DNA of 64,000 nucleotides from Vibrio harveyi NBRC 15634 = ATCC 14126 = KCTC 12724 (GTDB lineage Bacteria > Pseudomonadota > Gammaproteobacteria > Enterobacterales > Vibrionaceae): assembly GCF_001591145.1 (NCBI RefSeq), contig NZ_BCUF01000012.1, forward strand, positions 1 to 64,000. The letters are read 5' to 3'. Positions within the stretch are counted from its first letter, which is position 1, and every line of letters starts with the position of its first letter. The notes under the pieces were generated by a model, which saw only the letters and a list, made by a program, of their open reading frames with translations, was not told the DNA's origin and searched no databases. Shown piece after piece: positions 18,558 through 30,975 of this stretch. Position numbers and translations under genes: made by a program.

Positions 18558-19295
18558 ATGACGACATTATTTATATCTGATCTTCATCTTACCCCATCAC
18601 GTCCGGACATCACGGAGTGCTTTGTCACGTTCATGCGTACAGAGGCGATCCATGCAGATACTTTGTATGTGCTCGGTGATTTGTTCGAGTTTTGGATTGG
18701 TGACGATGATGACACCCCTTTCGCAGACCAGATCCGCGCTGAATTTAAAGCGCTGACGGATTCTGGTGTCCCTGTTTTCTTCATCCAAGGCAACCGAGAC
18801 TTCCTCCTAGGTAAACGCTTTTGCAAAGAAACCGGTATGACGTTGCTCGACGACGTTTGTACGATTGACCTCTATGGTCAAAAAGCCGTTATCTTACATG
18901 GCGATACACTTTGCATTGATGATGTGAAATACCAAGAGTTTCGTAAAACCGTTCATAAACCATGGCTTCAATGGTTGTTTAATCGAATTCCTTGGTTCGT
19001 TAAGAAAAGAATTGTCACCAAGGTTCAATCAGACATTCGAGATGATAAAAAAACCAAGTCTCTCGATATCATGGATGTAAACCAAGGCGAAGTTGAACGT
19101 GTTATGTCTCAAAACTGCGTCAACTTGATGATTCACGGTCATACACATCGTCCAAATACACATTTTTTTGAACTTAATGGTGCTAAAAACACCCGCATCG
19201 TTTTAGGTGATTGGTATACCCAAGGCTCAGTTTTACAAGTAAATTCTGACGGTTTTGACTTACAAACACGACCGTTTGACACAGAATTGAAGTAA
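18558..19295 (+). CDS. lpxH: UDP-2,3-diacylglucosamine diphosphatase LpxH
   Basis: Metallophosphoesterase of 245 aa for the fourth step of lipid A synthesis at the inner-membrane face, yielding lipid X plus UMP. Motifs are ISDLHL (residues 6-11), [12 protein letters not shown] (about 40), [16 protein letters not shown] and HGHTHRPN. The start [11 protein letters not shown] matches family N-termini. There is no conventional ribosome-binding site within 8 nt of the ATG, only the hairpin described separately. Confidence 0.96.
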   Translation: MTTLFISDLHLTPSRPDITECFVTFMRTEAIHADTLYVLGDLFEFWIGDDDDTPFADQIRAEFKALTDSGVPVFFIQGNRDFLLGKRFCKETGMTLLDDVCTIDLYGQKAVILHGDTLCIDDVKYQEFRKTVHKPWLQWLFNRIPWFVKKRIVTKVQSDIRDDKKTKSLDIMDVNQGEVERVMSQNCVNLMIHGHTHRPNTHFFELNGAKNTRIVLGDWYTQGSVLQVNSDGFDLQTRPFDTELK

Positions 19296-19394
19296 AGCTT
19301 GTCGAGCGTGTAGAAGATTGACGCGTAAAGCATAGAAATTTTACAAAAAATCGCTATCATCGTAATACTAAGTTAAACAGAACAAAGTACCGCA

Positions 19395-20609
19395 TTGAAG
19401 TATTCATACGTAGCTCGTCAACCGATACTAGACAGAGAAAAGCGTACCATTGGGTACGAGCTTCTCTTTCGTGACGGTCCGAAAAACACCTTTCCAGAAG
19501 TAGAACCAGAGATGGCGACTAGCCGACTTTTATCTGATCACTTCTTGACGACTCACTACAGCACACTAGGTGATAAACTTGGCTTTGTTAATTTTCCATA
19601 CCAAAGCTTAGTCAACCTAGTTCCTACTCTATTTCCTAATGAGTCGTTAGTTGTAGAGGTGCTGGAAGATTGCGAACCGACAGATGAGCTACTTCATGCG
19701 ATTAAACATCTGCACGCATCTGGTTATCGTGTCGCATTAGATGACTTCGTTCCGACCAAGGCTTGGAAGCGCTTCTTACCATACGTCGCTATCATTAAGT
19801 TTGATATCCGTTTGGTGCCTATAGACAAAGCTGCAATCTATATTCGTTCTCTCGGACATTTTGGTATCGACTTCTTAGCAGAAAAAGTCGAAACCTATGA
19901 AGAGTTTGAGCAAGCGATGGATGCTGGTTTTAACTACTTCCAAGGATACTTTTTCAGTAAGCCAGAGATGATTCAGAAGAAACGCCTCAACCCAGCGTTT
20001 TTGACGGTTATACAACTGTGCAAAGAAATTGCAGATAAACCTATCGATTTCAATGAGGTAGAACGTCTGTTTTCTATTGATGTGACTTTGTCTTATAAGC
20101 TGTTGACTTACGTAAACTCAGGTTACACGCTCACAACTAAGATTAAGTCTTTCCGTCAAGCTCTGGTTTACCTTGGTGAAGAGCGCTTAAGACGCTTTAT
20201 TTCTCTTGTGGCGATTGCCTCTGTGCACGAGGATAAACCGGACTCTCTCTATTCGTTAGCGATTCAACGCGCACGTATGTGTGAGATTTTGTTGAGCCAG
20301 ATGAAAACCAAGTATGATCCGGGCCAAGCATTCCTGACAGGTATGTTTTCACTGCTGGACTCACTACTCGATCAGCCACTATCCGATGTAATCAGCGACA
20401 TTCCAGTCGATGAGGAAATCAAACAAGCACTCACCAGTCGAAAAGGTGTATTAGGCTACCTACTTTCAATGATCATTGCTTACGAGAAAGCCGATTGGGA
20501 AACGACGGAAAAGTACTGTAACGCGCTCAAACTGAATGAACCACAATTAGCGAAGGCGTTCAGTCAATCCACTGCGTGGGCCCAAGAACTGCTGTCTCAA
20601 ACGCCCTAA
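19395..20609 (+). CDS. EAL-HDOD two-domain signalling protein
   Basis: A 404-aa cytoplasmic protein with an N-terminal EAL-like domain (residues about 1-200) and a C-terminal HDOD domain (about 200-400). The signature is EVLED instead of EALLR, so a substrate-contacting Arg is absent. VNF, ALDDF and IKFD segments remain. Such YuxH-type proteins occur in Vibrio c-di-GMP and motility networks and are often catalytically impaired. The frame must start at TTG 19395, since an in-frame stop lies at 19374-19376 and the family N-terminus KYSYVARQPILD begins immediately. The ribosome-binding site is weak. Confidence 0.85.
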   Translation: MKYSYVARQPILDREKRTIGYELLFRDGPKNTFPEVEPEMATSRLLSDHFLTTHYSTLGDKLGFVNFPYQSLVNLVPTLFPNESLVVEVLEDCEPTDELLHAIKHLHASGYRVALDDFVPTKAWKRFLPYVAIIKFDIRLVPIDKAAIYIRSLGHFGIDFLAEKVETYEEFEQAMDAGFNYFQGYFFSKPEMIQKKRLNPAFLTVIQLCKEIADKPIDFNEVERLFSIDVTLSYKLLTYVNSGYTLTTKIKSFRQALVYLGEERLRRFISLVAIASVHEDKPDSLYSLAIQRARMCEILLSQMKTKYDPGQAFLTGMFSLLDSLLDQPLSDVISDIPVDEEIKQALTSRKGVLGYLLSMIIAYEKADWETTEKYCNALKLNEPQLAKAFSQSTAWAQELLSQTP

Positions 20610-20746
20610 ATCGCTATAATGCCCCAAAAGAATACCTCCAGCCTCACTGATATGCCCAAGTAACCTCGCGATGCTACGTTCAGCGAGAATAAGTTGGGTG
20701 TAAAAGGTTGTTTGTTTTACCGCTTAATTAATCGAGATTTCATTTT

Positions 20747-21262
20747 ATGGCTTCTTCTTGTCCTTGCGGGTCTAACCGCACCTACTCACAGTGTTGTGAA
20801 ATCGCCCACAATAACCATGCTGACGTCATCACTCCAGAGCAGTTGATGCGTTCTCGCTATAGTGCACATGTGTTGGGTCTAGTGGATTACGTGGTAAAAA
20901 CATATCACCCAAGCTGTAACGCAGAAGAACAACGTGAAGGCATTGCCCAGTCCATCGATAGCGATTGGTGCAAGCTTGAAGTAGTCAAAACTGAAGCGGG
21001 TAGCAACAAGAATGAAGGTTTTGTTGAGTTCAATGCGTACTTTAATGAAGACGGCAAACGCTACTGCATGACTGAGCGTTCTCGCTTTGTAAAAGAAGAC
21101 GGGCTTTGGTACTACATTGACGGCACATTTCCTGAAGAAGAGCCAGAAGAAGAACCAGAACAAGATCCACGTTTAAGCCAGCCAGTAATTAGCCTAAAAG
21201 TAGGTCGCAATGACCCGTGTATCTGTGGAAGTGGTAAGAAATTTAAGAAGTGTTGTGGGTAA
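20747..21262 (+). CDS. YchJ family protein with N- and C-terminal SEC-C zinc motifs
   Basis: A 171-aa cytoplasmic protein of the YchJ/UPF0225 family. An N-terminal SEC-C motif [13 protein letters not shown] (about residues 5-17), a central NTF2-like domain ([10 protein letters not shown], then VEFNAYF) and a second C-terminal SEC-C motif [13 protein letters not shown] are all present. The acidic linker [11 protein letters not shown] lies between. Function unknown; SEC-C motifs bind zinc and resemble the SecA tail. A TATAAT at 20615-20620 may be its promoter -10. Confidence 0.88.
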   Translation: MASSCPCGSNRTYSQCCEIAHNNHADVITPEQLMRSRYSAHVLGLVDYVVKTYHPSCNAEEQREGIAQSIDSDWCKLEVVKTEAGSNKNEGFVEFNAYFNEDGKRYCMTERSRFVKEDGLWYYIDGTFPEEEPEEEPEQDPRLSQPVISLKVGRNDPCICGSGKKFKKCCG

Positions 21263-21398
21263 AGCATCCATACCTAGCTTATTAAACTCGATTTAATTGG
21301 ATTCTTGACATCGCTTAGGCTTGTCGAAATGACGTGAATATATGTACCTGTTTGAAGTAGATAACTCTACTGCAAGCACCATTAGAAAATATACCGTC

Positions 21399-21433
21399 AT
21401 TCTGAACAACGAGGGACGAGCGTGATTCAGAAT
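21399..21433. repeat. Intergenic inverted-repeat element, Vibrio-type dispersed repeat
   Basis: ATTCTGAA and TTCAGAAT (8-bp arms) flank 19 nt containing GAGGGACGAGCG. It lies in the gap between the YchJ gene and hisI, which has no gene. The sequence has the look of the short repeats scattered through Harveyi-clade intergenic regions; copy number cannot be judged from one window. Confidence 0.5.
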
Positions 21434-21488
21434 CCAATCGCCACTCGCACTGTCGCCGAGGTTTACCCCGAACCAAGAACACTAAATT

Positions 21489-21525
21489 AAAAAAGCCCCT
21501 AGACTCCCGAGTCATAGGGGCTTTC
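21489..21525 (-). terminator. Terminator of the his operon
   Basis: A long hairpin (21494-21506 with 21509-21522, one bulge) is followed on the minus strand by TTTTTTAATTT. It lies about 20 nt past the hisI stop. Confidence 0.85.
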
Positions 21526-21542
21526 ATTTATCTATAGCAGGC

Positions 21543-22174
21543 TTATTTATGACGCTCTTTCAGTTTATTCACCACATCATTCATCGATAAGCCTTGGTCT
21601 TGAAGCAATACCAGCAAGTGGTAAATCAAGTCTGCTGATTCACACACTAACTCCGCCTTATCGCCCGACGTCGCCGCAAGCGCGACTTCAACGCCTTCTT
21701 CGCCCACTTTTTGCGAAATACGCTTGGTGCCACGGGCATAAAGACTGGCAGTATAAGAGGAATCTGGGTCGGCACTCTTGCGGGCAGCCAATAGCTGCTC
21801 AAGTTGATGAAGCCACACCATTTGTGACTCCTCTTGAGGGTCCACATCCCAGCAAGTTGTGTTACCCAAGTGACACGTAGGACCAATGGGATTCACTTTC
21901 ACCAGTAGCGTATCGTTGTCGCAATCGAGCTGAATGTTCACCAATTGCAATACGTTGCCAGAGGTTTCACCTTTCGTCCAAAGACGTTGCTTGGTACGAG
22001 AGAAAAACGTCACTTGACCTGTTTCGCCCGTTTTTGCCAACGCATCTTGGTTCATGTAACCCATCATCAGCACTTGGCTTGATTGGAAATCTTGTACGAT
22101 GGCAGGTACCAGACCATCCACCTTTTCCCAGTTGATTCGCTCAGCTAGCGAACTTACTTCGGCGGCTTTCACAC

Positions 22175-22178
<4 letters not shown>
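21543..22178 (-). CDS. hisI: Bifunctional phosphoribosyl-AMP cyclohydrolase / phosphoribosyl-ATP pyrophosphatase
   Basis: HisIE fusion of 211 aa catalysing histidine steps 2 and 3. The N-terminal cyclohydrolase domain (about 1-115) has the metal-binding segments DCDNDTLL and CHLGNTTCW. The C-terminal pyrophosphatase domain has [23 protein letters not shown] with its acidic helix, and a second acidic helix [13 protein letters not shown]. It overlaps hisF by 4 nt (ATGA). Last gene of the operon. Confidence 0.97.
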
Positions 22179-23679
<1,501 letters not shown>

Positions 23680-24294
23680 TTATAATTCTAAGAAGTTTTG
23701 AATAAGCTTCGCGCCCGCTTTTGAAGAACGCTCAGGGTGGAACTGCACACCGTAGTAGTTGCCACTTTGTACTGCTGCTGTGAACGGGTTGCCGTATTCA
23801 CACTCGGCAATCGTGTAATCCCCGACAGGCATTGCAAAGCTGTGTACAAAGTAGAAGTACTCACCTTCTTCAATGCCTTTGAACAGTGGGTTACCTGCTT
23901 TTGCAGACACTGTGTTCCACCCCATATGCGGCAGCGGTAAATCGCCGGTTTGTAGCATCTTCACTTCGCCATCACAAAGTCCAAGACACTCAACCAACTC
24001 ATCTGCTTTCTGCCCTTTCTCTTGAGACACTTTGCCCAATAGTTGCATGCCTAAACAGATACCTAGCAAAGGCTTTTCTACCTGTTTTACCAAACTGATA
24101 AGATCGCGCTCTTCTAGGTTCTTCATCGCTTCACTGGCAGTCCCCACTCCCGGTAGAAATAGCTTGTCAGCTGCCAATACAACTTGTGGATCTTTTGAAA
24201 TAGTTACGTCATAACCTAGGCGTTCGATGGCAAACTTCACCGAAGAAACGTTGGCACAGCCAGTATCGATAATGACAACTTTCTGTTCTGTCAC
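23680..24294 (-). CDS. hisH: Imidazole glycerol phosphate synthase glutaminase subunit HisH
   Basis: Class I glutamine amidotransferase of 204 aa that delivers ammonia to HisF. The nucleophile elbow GICLGMQLL contains the catalytic Cys (about C79), and the His/Glu of the triad are in VQFHPERSS (about 185-189). The oxyanion-loop PGVG is present near residue 51. Position between hisB and hisA is the standard enterobacterial/Vibrio order. Confidence 0.97.
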   Translation of the reverse strand: MTEQKVVIIDTGCANVSSVKFAIERLGYDVTISKDPQVVLAADKLFLPGVGTASEAMKNLEERDLISLVKQVEKPLLGICLGMQLLGKVSQEKGQKADELVECLGLCDGEVKMLQTGDLPLPHMGWNTVSAKAGNPLFKGIEEGEYFYFVHSFAMPVGDYTIAECEYGNPFTAAVQSGNYYGVQFHPERSSKAGAKLIQNFLEL

Positions 24295-24320
24295 TGTTTT
24301 TCTCCTTGCTAACGTGAGCC

Positions 24321-25394
24321 TTAAAGCACGCCTTTACTACTTGGTAGCTCAGTGCCTTCTACTTTGATTGCTTGACGTAAAGTACGACCAAACGCTTTAA
24401 ACAAGCTTTCAATGATGTGGTGGTCATTATTGCCCGCAGAAGACAGGTGCAGCGTACACGCTAGGGTGTCAGTCAGAGAACGGAAGAAGTGAACCACCAT
24501 CTCTGTTGAAAGATCACCCACTTGCTCACGGCTAAACTGCGCGTCGAACTTAAGGTAGGGACGACCTGATAGGTCTAGCGCACATTGTGCTAAACACTCA
24601 TCCATTGGCAGGCTGAAACCAAAACGACCAATACCACGCTTGTCACCCAGCGCTTCTTTCAACGCCTGACCCAAGGCAAGAGCGGTATCTTCTACTGTGT
24701 GGTGATCATCAATGTGAAGGTCTCCTTCCACTTTGCACACCATTTGGAATCCACCGTGCGTCGCAATTTGATCCAACATGTGGTCGAAGAAACCAAGACC
24801 CGTTGAGATGTCATTACCGCCTTGTTCATCAAGATTAACCGCAACTTTGATGTCCGTTTCTTTCGTGGTACGAATCACTTCAGCAATACGAGCTTTCACC
24901 GTGAGGTCTTTCAGGATCTGTTTCCAATCCATAGTTTCTGGGTTGTATTGAATACCACGAATTGCCATGTTTTCTGCAAGTTGAAGATCGGTTTGACGAT
25001 CACCAATCACAACAGAGTTTTGAAAATCAACTTTGCCACCTTGTAGATACTCTTTTACCAAGCCCAATTTAGGCTTACGGCAAGAGCAGTTATCTTCATC
25101 AAAGTGAGGACAAATCAGCACGTCATCAAACTTCACACCTTGAGACTCAAAGATCTCCATCATCATGTTGTGTGGTGCGTCGAAATCTTCTTGTGGGTAG
25201 CTGTCGGTACCTAGACCATCTTGGTTCGTTACCATCACTAGGCGGTATCCGGCATCCTGCAACGACAACAGGCTTGGGATAACAAATGGCTCTAGTTTAA
25301 GCTTATCTAAACGGTCTACTTGAAAATCAACCGGCGGCTCAACAATTAAGGTGCCATCACGGTCGATAAAAAGGATTTTTTGTTGTTTGCTCAC
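24321..25394 (-). CDS. hisB: Bifunctional histidinol-phosphatase / imidazoleglycerol-phosphate dehydratase
   Basis: HisB fusion, 357 aa. The N-terminal HAD-type phosphatase has FIDRDGTL (DxD nucleophile) and zinc-loop cysteines in [14 protein letters not shown]. The C-terminal dehydratase has [15 protein letters not shown] and [15 protein letters not shown] with paired Mn-binding His motifs. The open frame extends to 25508, but GTG at 25394 has an AAGGAAG ribosome-binding site and gives the standard length and N-terminus [13 protein letters not shown]. It catalyses steps 6 and 8 of the pathway. Confidence 0.96.
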   Translation of the reverse strand: MSKQQKILFIDRDGTLIVEPPVDFQVDRLDKLKLEPFVIPSLLSLQDAGYRLVMVTNQDGLGTDSYPQEDFDAPHNMMMEIFESQGVKFDDVLICPHFDEDNCSCRKPKLGLVKEYLQGGKVDFQNSVVIGDRQTDLQLAENMAIRGIQYNPETMDWKQILKDLTVKARIAEVIRTTKETDIKVAVNLDEQGGNDISTGLGFFDHMLDQIATHGGFQMVCKVEGDLHIDDHHTVEDTALALGQALKEALGDKRGIGRFGFSLPMDECLAQCALDLSGRPYLKFDAQFSREQVGDLSTEMVVHFFRSLTDTLACTLHLSSAGNNDHHIIESLFKAFGRTLRQAIKVEGTELPSSKGVL

Positions 25395-25465
25395 TCGAAC
25401 TTCCTTATTGCTATATCTTTTTGGCGCTCCCGCTATTGAGCGAGAGCGATAAATACTTTTTCTAC

Positions 25466-26518
<1,053 letters not shown>

Positions 26519-27811
26519 TTACTTCGCTGCCAATTTTTCTACACGGATAGTCACCGCACGTTTGTGTGCATCTAAGCCTTCTGCTTCAGCCATAGTGACT
26601 ACTGTAGGGGCAAGGTTCTTTAGGCCATCAGCAGATAGCTCTTGAATCGTCATACGCTTAGAGAAGTCCGCCAAGCCTAAGCTTGAATAAGTACGTGTGT
26701 AACCGTAAGTAGGAAGAACGTGGTTAGTACCCGATGCGTAGTCACCTGCTGATTCAGGCGACCAATCACCAAGGAAAATAGAACCTGCGTTGTCTAATAG
26801 AGGCAGAAGCTCGCGTGGGTTCTTAGTCTGAACAATTAAGTGCTCAGGACCGTAGTAATTTGAGATTGAAACCGATTGAGTCAGAGACTCAGCAATAATA
26901 ATCAAACTTGAAGCTAATGCTTGCTCGGCAATGTCCGCACGAGACAACTCTTTAAGCTGACGTTGAACAGCATCCGTCACTTGATCTGCAAGCACAGGAG
27001 AAGGAGTCACAAGAACCACTTGAGAGTCAGGACCGTGCTCTGCTTGGCTTAACAAATCCGCTGCAATGAAATCTGGGTCTGCCGTTTCATCAGCAATCAC
27101 TAGCACTTCTGATGGACCTGCTGGCATATCAATCGCTGCACCACGGAAATCATTACTTACCTGACGTTTTGCTTCTGTCACGTAAGCGTTACCTGGACCA
27201 AAGATCTTATCAACTTTAGATACGGTTTCTGTTCCGTAAGCCATTGCTGCGACGGCTTGACCACCGCCGACATTGTACACTTCATCAATGCCACACAGTT
27301 TTGCTACATAAAGGATCTCGTCAGCAATTGGGGGTGGAGAACAAAGCACCACTTTACGACAGCCTGCAATTTTTGCAGGAACCCCAAGCATCAAAACAGT
27401 CGATGGCAATGGCGCACTGCCACCGGGAATGTACAAACCCACTTTTTGAATTGGGCGCGTTACCTGTTCACAGACTACACCCGGTTGAGTTTCTACTTTG
27501 ATTGGCTGCGGCTTCTGCGCTTTGTGAAACTTAGCAATGTTTTCATACGCTTGTTCCAGTGCGTTCTTCATTTTTTCAGAAAGACGCGCTGATGCCTCAT
27601 CGATTTCTTGAGCTGATACACGGATAGATTCCGGCTGCACGCGGTCAAACTTCTCAGTCAGCTCCAATAATGCAGCATCACCTTCTTTGCGAACTTTTGT
27701 GATTACTTCAGAAACCGCGGCAGTGATATTCGCACCTTCTGTAATTGCAGGACGTTCTAGGATTGAGTCTTGCTGCGTTTCACTTAGCGATTGCCATACG
27801 ACTGTTCTCAT
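26519..27811 (-). CDS. hisD: Histidinol dehydrogenase
   Basis: Zinc- and NAD-dependent enzyme of 430 aa that oxidises histidinol to histidine in two steps. Conserved segments are [51 protein letters not shown] (zinc ligands Q/H), NYYGPEHLI (catalytic Glu/His) and [17 protein letters not shown]. It starts 5 nt past the hisG stop. Confidence 0.97.
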   Translation of the reverse strand: MRTVVWQSLSETQQDSILERPAITEGANITAAVSEVITKVRKEGDAALLELTEKFDRVQPESIRVSAQEIDEASARLSEKMKNALEQAYENIAKFHKAQKPQPIKVETQPGVVCEQVTRPIQKVGLYIPGGSAPLPSTVLMLGVPAKIAGCRKVVLCSPPPIADEILYVAKLCGIDEVYNVGGGQAVAAMAYGTETVSKVDKIFGPGNAYVTEAKRQVSNDFRGAAIDMPAGPSEVLVIADETADPDFIAADLLSQAEHGPDSQVVLVTPSPVLADQVTDAVQRQLKELSRADIAEQALASSLIIIAESLTQSVSISNYYGPEHLIVQTKNPRELLPLLDNAGSIFLGDWSPESAGDYASGTNHVLPTYGYTRTYSSLGLADFSKRMTIQELSADGLKNLAPTVVTMAEAEGLDAHKRAVTIRVEKLAAK

Positions 27812-27816
27812 TGCGA

Positions 27817-28713
27817 TTACTCCATCATTTTTTCAATTGGTAGTACTAGAATTGAGCTGGCACCCAGTTCTTTTAGCTGTTCCATGGTTTCCCAGAACAG
27901 GTTTTCAGTACTTACCAAGTGAACCGCAACTTTTTGCTTGTCTGCAGATAGAGGTAATACCGTTGGGTCTTCAGCACCAGGAAGTAGAGCTTTGATTTGG
28001 TCTAGCTTCTCTGCAGGTGCGTGTAACATGATGTACTTAGACTCTTTCGCTTGCTGTACGCCTTGCATTCGGGTAAGAAGTTTTTCGATTAGCGCCACTT
28101 TGTCTGCATCGAATTCGCCAGTACGTTGAATCAGTGTCGCTTTTGATTTGAAGATAATTTCAGCTTCTTTAAGACCGTTCGCTTCCAGTGTTGCACCTGT
28201 AGAGACCAAGTCAGCGATGGCATCAGCAAGACCAGCGCGAGGAGCAACTTCTACTGAGCCTGTCAACATACATGTTGAGAATGGAACACCCGCTTCATCC
28301 ATATAAGCTTTTAACAGTTGCGGGTAAGTTGTAGCGATACGTTTTCCAGCTAAGTCTTGAGGACCGTTGTACTCTTCGTCTTTATCAATCGCGATAGATA
28401 AACGGCAACCACCAAAATCAAGTCGACGAAGTTGAACAAATTCAGACGGTTCACCCAGTGCTTTGCGATCAAGACGAACTTCTTCTAATTCGTTTTCACC
28501 AATAAAGCCCAAGTCAACCACGCCATCCATAATTAGACCTGGAATATCGTCGTCACGAACCAAAAGCAAATCAATTGGCATATTTTCAGAATGAACAACT
28601 AAGCGCTCACCCATTACATTGAACTTCACGCCACATTTTTTAAGTAGAGCTTGGCTCTCTTTGCTTAGACGACCTTTTTTCTGAATTGCAATTCTTAAGC
28701 GTTGTGTTTGCAT
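27817..28713 (-). CDS. hisG: ATP phosphoribosyltransferase (long form)
   Basis: First and feedback-controlled enzyme of histidine synthesis, 298 aa. This is the long HisG form with a C-terminal ACT-like regulatory domain (residues about 225-298), so no HisZ is needed. Segments include [48 protein letters not shown] and the PRPP loop [23 protein letters not shown]. It is the first structural gene after the leader and attenuator. Confidence 0.97.
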   Translation of the reverse strand: MQTQRLRIAIQKKGRLSKESQALLKKCGVKFNVMGERLVVHSENMPIDLLLVRDDDIPGLIMDGVVDLGFIGENELEEVRLDRKALGEPSEFVQLRRLDFGGCRLSIAIDKDEEYNGPQDLAGKRIATTYPQLLKAYMDEAGVPFSTCMLTGSVEVAPRAGLADAIADLVSTGATLEANGLKEAEIIFKSKATLIQRTGEFDADKVALIEKLLTRMQGVQQAKESKYIMLHAPAEKLDQIKALLPGAEDPTVLPLSADKQKVAVHLVSTENLFWETMEQLKELGASSILVLPIEKMME

Positions 28714-28768
28714 TGCTTTATCCCTGTGCCAGATTCGGTAATTAAAATATTTTATAAACCAGTAAAAC

Positions 28769-28860
28769 TAAAAAACCCTCGAGAGATGTTGGTCTCCCGA
28801 GGGTTTGAAATCTGTTTTCACTTTGATTTTCACCTCCGGGAGTTTCTTATCTCCCGGGTA
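28769..28860 (-). promoter_or_regulatory. his operon attenuator (pause hairpin and terminator)
   Basis: On the minus strand, an early hairpin forms from CCGGGAG/CTCCCGG (28836-28857). A terminator hairpin follows (28772-28806, CCCTCGGGAGA with TCTCTCGAGGG) and ends in TTTTTT. The repeated CTCCCG/CGGGAG blocks allow mutually exclusive pairings. With the His-rich leader peptide upstream this is a classical ribosome-coupled attenuator. Confidence 0.9.
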
Positions 28861-28880
28861 TGCGTGCATCTCCCGAAAGA

Positions 28881-28928
28881 CTAGACTGGGTGATGGTGAT
28901 GATGAATGTTCATTACAAAATTACGCAT
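28881..28928 (-). CDS. hisL: his operon leader peptide HisL
   Basis: A 15-codon frame, MRNFVMNIHHHHHPV, with five consecutive His codons. The E. coli leader has seven. Slow translation of these codons when His-tRNA is scarce would let the downstream antiterminator form. The ATG at 28928 is in frame with a second ATG at 28913, which would give a 10-residue peptide. The upstream start resembles the E. coli length, and both lack a strong ribosome-binding site. Confidence 0.9.
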   Translation of the reverse strand: MRNFVMNIHHHHHPV

Positions 28929-28967
28929 ACTTATTTAAGGCTCGATTGTGTTGCTTCGTTAACAACC

Positions 28968-28996
28968 ACACTAACTAAGCTGCTAACTTTTTTCAA
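28968..28996 (-). promoter_or_regulatory. Candidate his operon promoter
   Basis: On the minus strand TTGAAA (28991-28996), 17 nt, then TAGTGT (28968-28973), about 40 nt upstream of hisL. Confidence 0.5.
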
Positions 28997-29034
28997 CCTT
29001 TAATTTTAAAAAAATACGAATTGTATAATACAAA

Positions 29035-29058
29035 TAAAAAAGGAGGCCGAAGCCCCCT
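29035..29058 (-). terminator. Terminator of the NhaC-family transporter gene
   Basis: On the minus strand AGGGGGC-TTCG-GCCTCCT (one G-T pair) is followed by TTTTTT. It lies 27 nt past the stop codon. Confidence 0.85.
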
Positions 29059-29084
29059 GTTATTTTAACATTTAATTCAACAAC

Positions 29085-30686
29085 TTATGCACTCTGACAA
29101 GATGCCATTTTTGACTTTGAAAGCCATGACAAAATCGCACAAACGATAACGAATGTAATCGATGCTGCGATGAAAGAGAACGCAATTGAAGCCGTCATAC
29201 CAAGAGCAATAAAGCCCACGCATGAAACAAGCGCGACTGATAATGCATAAGGTAACTGAGTTGATACGTGATCGATATGGTTACAACGTGCACCAGTCGA
29301 TGACAAGATAGTCGTATCTGAGATTGGAGAACAGTGGTCACCGAATACCGCACCAGCAAGAACCGCACTTAGCATTGGTAGCATAAGCGCTACATCTGTT
29401 GCGCCCGCCATATCGCCCGCGATTGGTAGCATGATACCGAACGTACCCCATGAAGTACCTGTCGAGAACGCCATTAGACCAGACAGCAAGAATAGGATAA
29501 CTGGCAGCCAGTGTGGGTTGATGTTGCCTTGTGCCATTGTAGATAGGTAAGAACCTGTCTTCATGTCACCGATAACAGAACCGATAGTCCAAGCAAACAC
29601 TAGGATTAGGATTGCACCAAACATTGATTTAGCACCAATCCAAAGCGTACGTGCAATCTCAACCATTGGTAAACCTTGCTTCAGCACCGTAAATAGCGCG
29701 ACAGCAAGACCAAGTAAGCTACCGTAAATTAGAGAAGTACCAACATCAGTATTCTCAAACGCACCTAACAAAGCAAATTCTTTGCCATCTGCTGCTAGTG
29801 CTTGACCACCGGTGTAAAGCATTGAAGCAATCGTTGCCACAATAAGCGTAACGATTGGAAGAACTAGGTCAGAAACCTTACCCTTCTCACTTTCACGGAT
29901 ATCTAGCTCTTCATTTAGCTCATGCGCTTCTTGAGTATCATTTTCTTTATCTTTATCGAAACCACGGCCTTGAGACGCCGCGATTTCGTGATCACGCATC
30001 TTACCAATATCCAAACCAAACCACGCCACTGCGAATACCATTAGCAGAGCAAATACAGCGTAGAAGTTCATTGGGATAAGGCGAACATAAGCGCCTAGTG
30101 CAGAATATTCTGTGATGCCATGTGACACCAAGATACCACCGATAATAGTAATGATGTATGCACCCCAGCTTGATGCTGGCATGATCACACACATAGGTGC
30201 TGCTGTGGAGTCTAAGATGTACGCTAGCTTAGCGCGAGAGACGTAAAAGCGGTCAGTTACTGGACGAGAGATCGCACCAACAGCAAGACTGTTAAAGTAA
30301 TCGTCGACAAAAATGAATACGCCAAGGAAAGCTGCAAGAAGTTTAGAGCCACGTTTACTTTTTACGCGTGTTTGCGCCCATTCAGCGAAAGCACGAGTAC
30401 CACCAGAAAGTGTTAACAACGCTGTTGTCATACCTAAAAGAATAAGGAAGCCAACAATACTCATGTTCCAAGTATTGATACCACCGTCTTCAATAAAGAC
30501 AGAAGAAACTTGAGAACTAACATAACCTACCGTATTACCGATAGACCAATCGTTAAGAAGTACCGCACCCAGCACGATACCAACACCAAGAGAAACTAAA
30601 ACACGTCGAGTTAGAATCGCCAGCGTCAGCGCGACAATAGGCGGTAATAACGAAACAGGAGAATGTGCAAAATCTATTAAATTCAT
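29085..30686 (-). CDS. NhaC-family transporter, probable lysine transporter
   Basis: A 533-aa integral membrane protein with about 11-12 hydrophobic segments, Na+/H+ antiporter NhaC superfamily. Segments such as FVDDYFNSLAVGAISRPVTDR, AYILDSTAAPMC and VFGDHCSPISDTTILSSTGA, then CNHIDHVSTQLPYAL, are typical. Its leader carries a lysine riboswitch, so the likely substrate is lysine, in exchange or symport with Na+ or H+; comparative genomics has used this association to predict NhaC-type lysine transporters (LysW). The frame opens at TTG 30695, and ATG 30686 is the more likely start. A cytoplasmic loop rich in charged residues lies near 235-285. Confidence 0.85.
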   Translation of the reverse strand: MNLIDFAHSPVSLLPPIVALTLAILTRRVLVSLGVGIVLGAVLLNDWSIGNTVGYVSSQVSSVFIEDGGINTWNMSIVGFLILLGMTTALLTLSGGTRAFAEWAQTRVKSKRGSKLLAAFLGVFIFVDDYFNSLAVGAISRPVTDRFYVSRAKLAYILDSTAAPMCVIMPASSWGAYIITIIGGILVSHGITEYSALGAYVRLIPMNFYAVFALLMVFAVAWFGLDIGKMRDHEIAASQGRGFDKDKENDTQEAHELNEELDIRESEKGKVSDLVLPIVTLIVATIASMLYTGGQALAADGKEFALLGAFENTDVGTSLIYGSLLGLAVALFTVLKQGLPMVEIARTLWIGAKSMFGAILILVFAWTIGSVIGDMKTGSYLSTMAQGNINPHWLPVILFLLSGLMAFSTGTSWGTFGIMLPIAGDMAGATDVALMLPMLSAVLAGAVFGDHCSPISDTTILSSTGARCNHIDHVSTQLPYALSVALVSCVGFIALGMTASIAFSFIAASITFVIVCAILSWLSKSKMASCQSA

Positions 30687-30796
30687 GATCTTCAAAAACC
30701 AAAGTTTGGCTAGAGATCTACTGCAGACAAGTCACGTAGCATACGGTACGTGCTCATGTTGAACTTAGCGACAGGGAAGCGAACACTTCACCCAAC

Positions 30797-30975
30797 CCTA
30801 CAGTAGCGCTCCATAGTTTAATGTAAATATACTATGGCAGTGTTGTTCCTTTCAGAGACAACCCCAGCAAGTGGTTTCGATAGCCCCACTTACTTCGGCA
30901 ATCTTCGCCTTCCACTATTATTCATTGGCATCACCCCAATAATAGCTACTCTTCGAGACTGCACCTCTACGGCAA
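30797..30975 (-). ncRNA. Lysine riboswitch (L box) upstream of the NhaC-family gene
   Basis: Read on the minus strand, conserved L-box blocks occur in order: GUAGAGGUGCAG, GAAGAGUAG, a P2 helix CUAUUAUUG...CAAUGAAUAAUAG, GGCGAAGAUUGCCGAAG, the P3 loop-stem AAGUGGGG...CCACUUGCUGGG, a P4 helix GGUUGUCUCUGAAAGGAACAAC, CUGCCAUAGU...ACUAUGGAG, and GCGCUACUGUAGGG closing P1. About 110 nt separate it from the transporter ATG. That platform holds a hairpin CACGTA/TACGTG and a weak CCAAACTTTGG-TTTTT element near the start. Confidence 0.93.
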
